DNA from: an uncultured Actinomycetes bacterium
Lineage (GTDB): Bacteria > Actinomycetota > Acidimicrobiia > Acidimicrobiales > RAAP-2
DNA: 5,632 nt
Reading direction: 5' to 3'
NCBI GenBank assembly: GCA_903893955.1
Contig: CAITOG010000363.1
Location: 1-5,632, forward strand
Part shown: in pieces, positions 1 through 5,632 of the stretch
Layout of the letters: each line of letters begins with the position of its first letter
How positions within the stretch are numbered: position 1 is the stretch's first letter
The notes under the pieces: generated by a model
Database searches by the model: none
What the model was told of the DNA's origin: nothing
What the model saw: only the letters and a program-made list of their open reading frames with translations
Translations under genes and position numbers: made by a program

Positions 1-780
1 CGTCGTCGGCAGCGTCAGCCACAACGGGGCGCTGACATCGAGGCTGGACTCCACCTGGCCTTCGCCGATGCGGTCCGCGGGGTCACCACGAGCGTGAACC
101 TGCCCTCTGAGCACCGATGCTCGACCTGTGCCGGTTCAGGCGCGGCGCCCGGCACAGCGACGCACACCTGCGGTCGCTGCGGCGGCGCTGGCGTGCTCGA
201 CGACAACCAGGGGATGTTCTCGCTCTCGACGGTCTGCCCCGCGTGCCAAGGTCGCGGTCAGGTCATCGAGACGCCATGCCCCTCGTGCCATGGCACCGGC
301 CGCGAGGCCTCGACCAGGTCGGTCAAGGTCCGCATCCCCGCCGGGGTCGAGGATGGGCAGCGCATCAGGGTCAAGGGACGCGGCCAGCCGGGCGAGCCCG
401 GCGCACCAGCCGGCGATCTCTATGTCGTCTGCCACGTGGGACGCGATCCGCGCTTCACCAGGCGAGGGCGCAACCTCCAGACCACAGCGTCCATCACCTT
501 TCCAGAGGCCGCACTCGGGACCAAGGTCACCGTCGCGACACTTGATGACCCGGTCACGCTCAAGGTGCCGGCAGGGACCCAGCCTGGGGCGAAGCTCCGG
601 GTCAAGGGGCGAGGTGTGCCTGCGGCCAAGAAGTCAGCGGTGGCCGGCGACCTGATCGTCTCGATCCAGGTCACTGTGCCCACCGCGCTCACCGACGAGC
701 AGCGAAAGGCTGTCGAGTCGCTCGAGGCGGCGCTTGGTGAACGTGAGGACGACGACATCATCGAGGAGGTCGACGCATGA
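1..780 (+). CDS. dnaJ: Chaperone protein DnaJ (Hsp40), 5'-truncated by the window edge
   Basis: The frame is open from base 1 and gives the last 259 residues of DnaJ, the Hsp40 co-chaperone that delivers unfolded clients to DnaK and stimulates its ATPase in the cytoplasm. The J domain and most of the Gly/Phe linker (roughly 110-130 residues in a usual 370-390 residue DnaJ) lie before the window. The fragment opens with the junction to the first beta-domain (GADIEAGLHLAF, codons 10-21). Four zinc-binding repeats follow, all intact: CSTCAGSG (from codon 40), CGRCGGAG (from codon 57), CPACQGRG and CPSCHGTG. The C-terminal substrate domain carries the family signatures RIPAGVEDGQRIRVKGRG and LKVPAGTQPGAKLRVKGRG. 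The protein ends in an acidic tail (EDDDIIEEVDA). The GTG at 94 is internal, not a start. Its stop overlaps the hspR start (ATGA), so the two are probably translationally coupled. The position next to hspR suggests the dnaK-operon DnaJ (DnaJ1 type) rather than a second DnaJ beside hrcA; that distinction is an inference. Confidence 0.96.
   Translation, partial: RRRQRQPQRGADIEAGLHLAFADAVRGVTTSVNLPSEHRCSTCAGSGAAPGTATHTCGRCGGAGVLDDNQGMFSLSTVCPACQGRGQVIETPCPSCHGTGREASTRSVKVRIPAGVEDGQRIRVKGRGQPGEPGAPAGDLYVVCHVGRDPRFTRRGRNLQTTASITFPEAALGTKVTVATLDDPVTLKVPAGTQPGAKLRVKGRGVPAAKKSAVAGDLIVSIQVTVPTALTDEQRKAVESLEAALGEREDDDIIEEVDA
763..769 (+). promoter_or_regulatory. Ribosome-binding site of hspR
   Basis: GAGGAGG lies inside the last dnaJ codons, 7 bases before the ATG at 777. 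It is a near-ideal Shine-Dalgarno sequence and fixes the hspR start at the ATGA overlap. hspR can therefore initiate on its own as well as by coupling to dnaJ. Confidence 0.8.
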
Positions 781-1166
781 GCGCTGCGCACGATCCCACG
801 AAGGCTGTGTACGTGATCTCGGTGGCTGCCGAGCTCGCAGGGGTGCACCCCCAGACACTCAGGAACTACGAGCGGAGTGGCCTGCTCGATCCGACCCGCA
901 CCGCGGGCGGCTCGAGGCGGTTCTCTGAGCGCGACCTGGCCCGGCTCCGTCGGATCCAGGAGCTCACCAGCGAGGGGCTCAATCTCGAGGGCGTGCGACG
1001 GGTGCTCACCCTCGAGGCAGAGGTCGAGCGGCTCCGACGACAGGTCGAGGAGCTCGAGGCCGAGCACCGACGAACGGTCGATGAGGTCCGACGCTCCATG
1101 CGGCGAGAGATCGTGCCGCTGAACCAGGCGCCGACGATCTACGTGGGTCGACGGCAAAGCAGATGA
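777..1166 (+). CDS. hspR: Heat-shock repressor HspR, MerR family
   Basis: This encodes a 129-residue MerR-type DNA-binding protein. The winged-helix part is clear at residues 11-63: VYVISVAAELAGVHPQTLRNYERSGLL (helix-turn-helix) and then the wing TAGGSRRFSERDLARLRRIQEL. The run VYVISVAAxLxGxHPQTLR is characteristic of HspR rather than of metal- or drug-sensing MerR proteins. Residues about 79-111 form a Leu/Glu/Arg-rich coiled coil for dimerisation. The protein has no cysteine, which argues against metal or thiol sensing. It ends in a hydrophobic then basic tail (PTIYVGRRQSR), resembling the tail of other HspRs. In characterised actinobacteria HspR represses the dnaK operon and clpB by binding the HAIR inverted repeat with DnaK as co-repressor, so free chaperone level sets expression. 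Its place between dnaJ and clpB fits that circuit. It is slightly shorter than the roughly 125-150 residues usual for the family but looks complete. Confidence 0.94.
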   Translation: MSAAHDPTKAVYVISVAAELAGVHPQTLRNYERSGLLDPTRTAGGSRRFSERDLARLRRIQELTSEGLNLEGVRRVLTLEAEVERLRRQVEELEAEHRRTVDEVRRSMRREIVPLNQAPTIYVGRRQSR

Positions 1167-1169
1167 ACG

Positions 1170-1193
1170 CGCCCGGCGGGCGAAGAGCGCCCG
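1170..1193 (+). other. GC-rich hairpin and triple hexamer repeat between hspR and clpB
   Basis: The spacer between hspR and clpB starts with CGCCCG (1170-1175), G, CGGGCG (1177-1182), AAGAG, CGCCCG (1188-1193). The middle hexamer can pair with the right-hand copy as a 6-bp all-GC stem with a 5-base loop, and the left copy makes a 13-base palindrome with it. There is no T-tract after it, so a simple intrinsic terminator is unlikely. It could act as an attenuator, an mRNA processing or stability element, or a protein-binding palindrome. I see no convincing promoter or HAIR operator in the rest of the spacer (1194-1248), which is purine-rich (GACGAGGAGAGGACGAC) and otherwise unremarkable. Confidence 0.4.
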
Positions 1194-1248
1194 GTCGACG
1201 AGGAGAGGACGACAGCGACGGGGACATGACAGCAATGACGGATTGTGT

Positions 1249-1254
1249 GAGGAG
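1249..1254 (+). promoter_or_regulatory. Ribosome-binding site of clpB (decides the start)
   Basis: GAGGAG is 5 bases upstream of the ATG at 1260. A GTG two codons earlier, at 1254, is in the same frame but overlaps the last base of this Shine-Dalgarno sequence and has none of its own, so the ATG at 1260 is the better start. Confidence 0.75.
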
Positions 1255-1259
1255 TGACA

Positions 1260-3749
<2,490 letters not shown>

Positions 3750-3759
3750 AGTCGACGAT

Positions 3760-3796
3760 CGGCCACGGACGCGCCGGTGCCCCGGAGAGGTGGCTG
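3760..3796 (+). terminator. Two-tier stem-loop after clpB, possible terminator
   Basis: Ten bases after the clpB stop, CGGCCAC (3760-3766) pairs with GTGGCTG (3790-3796), seven pairs including one G-T wobble. An inner CCGG (3774-3777) pairs with CCGG (3782-3785) around a 4-base loop. No T-run follows, so it would be a U-less terminator of the kind proposed for high-GC actinobacteria, or only an RNA 3'-end stabiliser. It sits where the stress block ends and the purine block begins. Confidence 0.3.
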
Positions 3797-3836
3797 CTGT
3801 CCGCTCGAGCCATCTCAGCCGGGTCGCCTGAGGCGG

Positions 3837-3842
3837 TAGACT
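3837..3842 (+). promoter_or_regulatory. Possible -10 element of the purA promoter
   Basis: TAGACT fits the actinobacterial -10 pattern TANNNT and would start transcription near 3849, giving a leader of about 30 bases before the purA start. No recognisable TTGACA-like -35 lies 16-19 bases upstream (the sequence there is around CATCTCAGCC), so the assignment rests on the -10 and on position alone. Confidence 0.35.
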
Positions 3843-3866
3843 AGGAACGATCCGGGTCCTCGAAAC

Positions 3867-3872
3867 AAGGAG
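3867..3872 (+). promoter_or_regulatory. Ribosome-binding site of purA (supports GTG start)
   Basis: AAGGAG lies 6 bases before the GTG at 3879. It supports GTG as the real initiation codon of purA, since the family sequence MPATVVVGTQWGDEGKGK begins exactly there. Confidence 0.8.
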
Positions 3873-3878
3873 CTTCAC

Positions 3879-5162
3879 GTGCCGGCAACCGTGGTGGTCG
3901 GGACCCAGTGGGGTGACGAGGGCAAGGGCAAGCTGACAGACCTCCTCTCCAAGGAGCAGGACGTCGTCGTCCGCTATCAGGGCGGCCACAATGCTGGCCA
4001 CCGCATCGTGGTCGACGGCGAGGCCTTCGCCCTGCAGCTCATCCCGAGCGGGATCCTCTACCCGAGCGTCACGCCGGTCATCGGCAACGGCGTCGTGGTC
4101 GATCCGTCGGTCCTCCTCGAAGAGATCGACACGCTCGAGTCGAAGGGCGTCGACACCTCGGCACTGATGGTGAGCGGCAACGCGCACCTGATCATGCCGT
4201 ACCACCGAGAGCTCGACCGGGTGACCGAGCGCTACCTCGGGAAGGCCGCGCTCGGCACAACCAAGCGGGGCATCGGACCAACCTACGCCGACAAGGCGAC
4301 CAGGGTGGGCCTCAGGGTCCAGGACCTCCTCGACGAGAAAATCTTCCGCCAGAAGCTCGATGTGGTGCTCAAGGAGAAGAACGCGCTGCTGGCCAAGGTC
4401 TACAACCGGCTGCCCTTCTCCGCTGATGAGATCACCGACTTCTACATCGGCCAGCTGAGCCCCAGGATCGCACCGATGGTGGCCGACACGGTGGGCTTCC
4501 TCCATGACGCCCTGGCGGGTGGCCAGAACATCCTGCTCGAGGGTGCACAAGCGACCTTCCTCGACCTCGACCACGGGACCTACCCGTTCGTCACCAGCTC
4601 GAACCCGGTGGCAGGCGGTGCGTGCACCGGGTCGGGTCTCGGTCCGATGGATCTCACCTCGATCGTCGGGATCGCCAAGGCCTACGTCACGAGGGTCGGC
4701 GCAGGGCCGTTCCCGACCGAGGTGTTCGATGACCTGGCCACCTTGCTCGTCGAGCGGGGTCACGAGTTCGGCACCAACACCGGCCGGATGCGCCGCTGCG
4801 GATGGTTCGACGCGGTCATGGCTCGCCAGGCGGTGCGCCTCAACTCGCTCACCGAAGTCGCCCTGACCAAGCTCGACGTGCTCGACACCTTCGAGACGGT
4901 CAAGGTCTGCGTCGGCTACGAGGCCGATGGCGTCCGCTACGACTATCCGCCGTACCACCAGTCGATCCTCCACAAGGTCACCCCGATCTACGAGGAGCTG
5001 CCTGGGTGGCAGACCGATCTGACGGCGATGACCTCGGTCGATCAGCTGCCGGCCGAGGCTAAGGCATACGTGGCGTTCTTGGCCGAGCAGATCGGCGTGC
5101 CGGTCCGCACCGTCGGCGTGGGCCCAGGCCGAGAGCAGTTCGTCAGCTTCGACGCCTCGTGA
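3879..5162 (+). CDS. purA: Adenylosuccinate synthetase PurA
   Basis: This is a complete 427-residue PurA, the usual length. It joins IMP and aspartate using GTP to make adenylosuccinate, the first committed step towards AMP, in the cytoplasm. The numbering runs nearly in register with E. coli PurA. The GTP/IMP loop WGDEGKGK carries catalytic Asp13 and Lys16, and NAGH carries catalytic His41. Further along are GTTKRGIGP (from 126), Arg142 equivalent to E. coli Arg143 that reaches across the dimer, EGAQ with Gln224, DHGTYPFVTSSN, the aspartate-loop arginines Arg303 and Arg305 in TGRMRRCGW, the guanine-recognition TKLD (Lys331, Asp333), and the C-terminal GVGPGREQ. Two positions depart from the common sequence: Arg42 after His41, and Ala225 after Gln224. 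Translation starts at GTG with a good Shine-Dalgarno sequence. The 129-base gap from clpB suggests its own promoter. Its stop overlaps the purD start, so the two form a small purine operon. Confidence 0.97.
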   Translation: MPATVVVGTQWGDEGKGKLTDLLSKEQDVVVRYQGGHNAGHRIVVDGEAFALQLIPSGILYPSVTPVIGNGVVVDPSVLLEEIDTLESKGVDTSALMVSGNAHLIMPYHRELDRVTERYLGKAALGTTKRGIGPTYADKATRVGLRVQDLLDEKIFRQKLDVVLKEKNALLAKVYNRLPFSADEITDFYIGQLSPRIAPMVADTVGFLHDALAGGQNILLEGAQATFLDLDHGTYPFVTSSNPVAGGACTGSGLGPMDLTSIVGIAKAYVTRVGAGPFPTEVFDDLATLLVERGHEFGTNTGRMRRCGWFDAVMARQAVRLNSLTEVALTKLDVLDTFETVKVCVGYEADGVRYDYPPYHQSILHKVTPIYEELPGWQTDLTAMTSVDQLPAEAKAYVAFLAEQIGVPVRTVGVGPGREQFVSFDAS

Positions 5163-5632
5163 CCCGCCGAGTCGTCGTCGTCGGCTCCGGAGGACGAGAG
5201 CACGCACTGGCGCGTGCGATGGCGGCACAGGGGGCCGAGGTGATCGTGACCCCTGGCAACCCGGGCATGCCCGGCCACGTGGGGCACGGGAGCATCTCGA
5301 TCGACCGACGCGGCGCCGAGGAGCTCGAGGCGGATCTGTTCGTCATCGGCCCTGAGGTGCCGCTCGTCGACGGCATCGCCGATCGCCTCCGAGCGAGAGG
5401 GTGCCTGGTGGTGGGACCCGGCGCCGACGGCGCACAGCTCGAGGGCTCCAAGGCCTTCATGAAGGAGCTCTTGGTGGAGGCCGGCGTGCCGACGGCTCGG
5501 CACTGGACGGTGACCGAGCAAGCGGCAGCGCGGACCGTTCTCGCCTCCTTGGCGGCGCCGTACGTGATCAAGACTGACGGTCTTGCGGCGGGCAAGGGCG
5601 TGCTCGTCACCGATGACATGGGCGCAGCGCTC
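5159..5632 (+). CDS. purD: Phosphoribosylamine-glycine ligase PurD (GAR synthetase), 3'-truncated by the window edge
   Basis: The first 158 residues are present, about 37% of a usual 420-430 residue protein. PurD ligates glycine to 5-phosphoribosylamine with ATP, the second step of de novo purine synthesis. The N-domain shows VVVVGSGGREHALA (residues 5-18), TPGN (31-34) and VIGPEVPLVDGIADRLR (62-78). The hallmark AQLEGSKAFMKELL is at 92-105, and the start of the ATP-grasp domain shows PYVIKTDGLAAGKGVLV (134-150). The start is GTG at 5159, inside the purA stop (GTGA), which places GSGGREHA at the normal distance from the N-terminus. No Shine-Dalgarno sequence precedes it, so it probably relies on ribosomes finishing purA. 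The segment between PGN and GPE is shorter than in E. coli PurD. The open frame continues to the last base without a stop. Confidence 0.95.
   Translation, partial: MTRRVVVVGSGGREHALARAMAAQGAEVIVTPGNPGMPGHVGHGSISIDRRGAEELEADLFVIGPEVPLVDGIADRLRARGCLVVGPGADGAQLEGSKAFMKELLVEAGVPTARHWTVTEQAAARTVLASLAAPYVIKTDGLAAGKGVLVTDDMGAAL

Noticed and set aside
94..96. GTG at 94 as the start of a short zinc-finger protein
   Set aside because: The same frame is open back to base 1 and already encodes the conserved DnaJ segment GADIEAGLHLAFADAV, so this is an internal Val codon of a truncated dnaJ.
1011..1110. Imperfect short repeats of GAGGTCGAG/CTCGAGG in hspR
   Set aside because: They encode the Leu/Glu/Arg heptads of the coiled coil with biased codons and are not a DNA repeat element.
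1254..1259. GTG at 1254 as the clpB start
   Set aside because: It overlaps the GAGGAG ribosome-binding site that is correctly spaced for the ATG at 1260 and has no upstream site of its own.
3803..3810. GCTCGAGC palindrome in the clpB-purA spacer as an operator
   Set aside because: It contains the CTCGAG hexamer that is frequent throughout the window and has no flanking symmetry that would suggest a regulator site.

Overview
The window is a short stretch of chromosomal housekeeping DNA from a high-GC bacterium. All five genes lie on the + strand, closely packed: the end of dnaJ, hspR, clpB, purA and the start of purD. Strong G/C preference at third codon positions, a MerR-family HspR repressor directly behind dnaJ, and a ClpB disaggregase under the same apparent control point to an actinobacterium (Actinomycetota). 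The lineage within that phylum is not certain; an Acidimicrobiia-like organism is my best guess, as an inference from overall sequence character and not from a marker gene.

Positions 1-1166 are the distal end of what looks like a dnaK-grpE-dnaJ-hspR heat-shock operon. The C-terminal 259 residues of DnaJ are present, with all four zinc-binding CxxCxGxG repeats. It is joined to hspR by an ATGA overlap. Positions 1167-1259 form an 87-93 base spacer with a GC-rich hairpin and a small frame that bridges both flanking genes. Positions 1260-3749 encode a complete ClpB with both ATPase modules intact and an unusually short segment between sensor 1 and the second arginine finger. Together DnaJ (with DnaK/GrpE outside the window) and ClpB form the protein disaggregation system, and HspR is its expected repressor, so this half is one functional unit. 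No HspR operator (HAIR inverted repeat) is visible in the window, so the controlling promoter is probably upstream, before dnaK.

Positions 3750-3878 separate the stress block from the purine block. This spacer holds a two-tier stem-loop without a U-tract, a small palindrome, a possible -10 box and a clear ribosome-binding site. purA (3879-5162, adenylosuccinate synthetase, complete) and purD (from 5159, glycinamide ribonucleotide synthetase, cut by the window end) overlap by GTGA and are probably cotranscribed. They catalyse the first committed step of the AMP branch and the second step of de novo IMP synthesis respectively.

I found no mobile element, RNA gene, CRISPR array, frameshift or evidence of horizontal transfer. 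Nothing here amounts to a new biological system; the findings are modest sequence peculiarities in conserved genes and their spacers.
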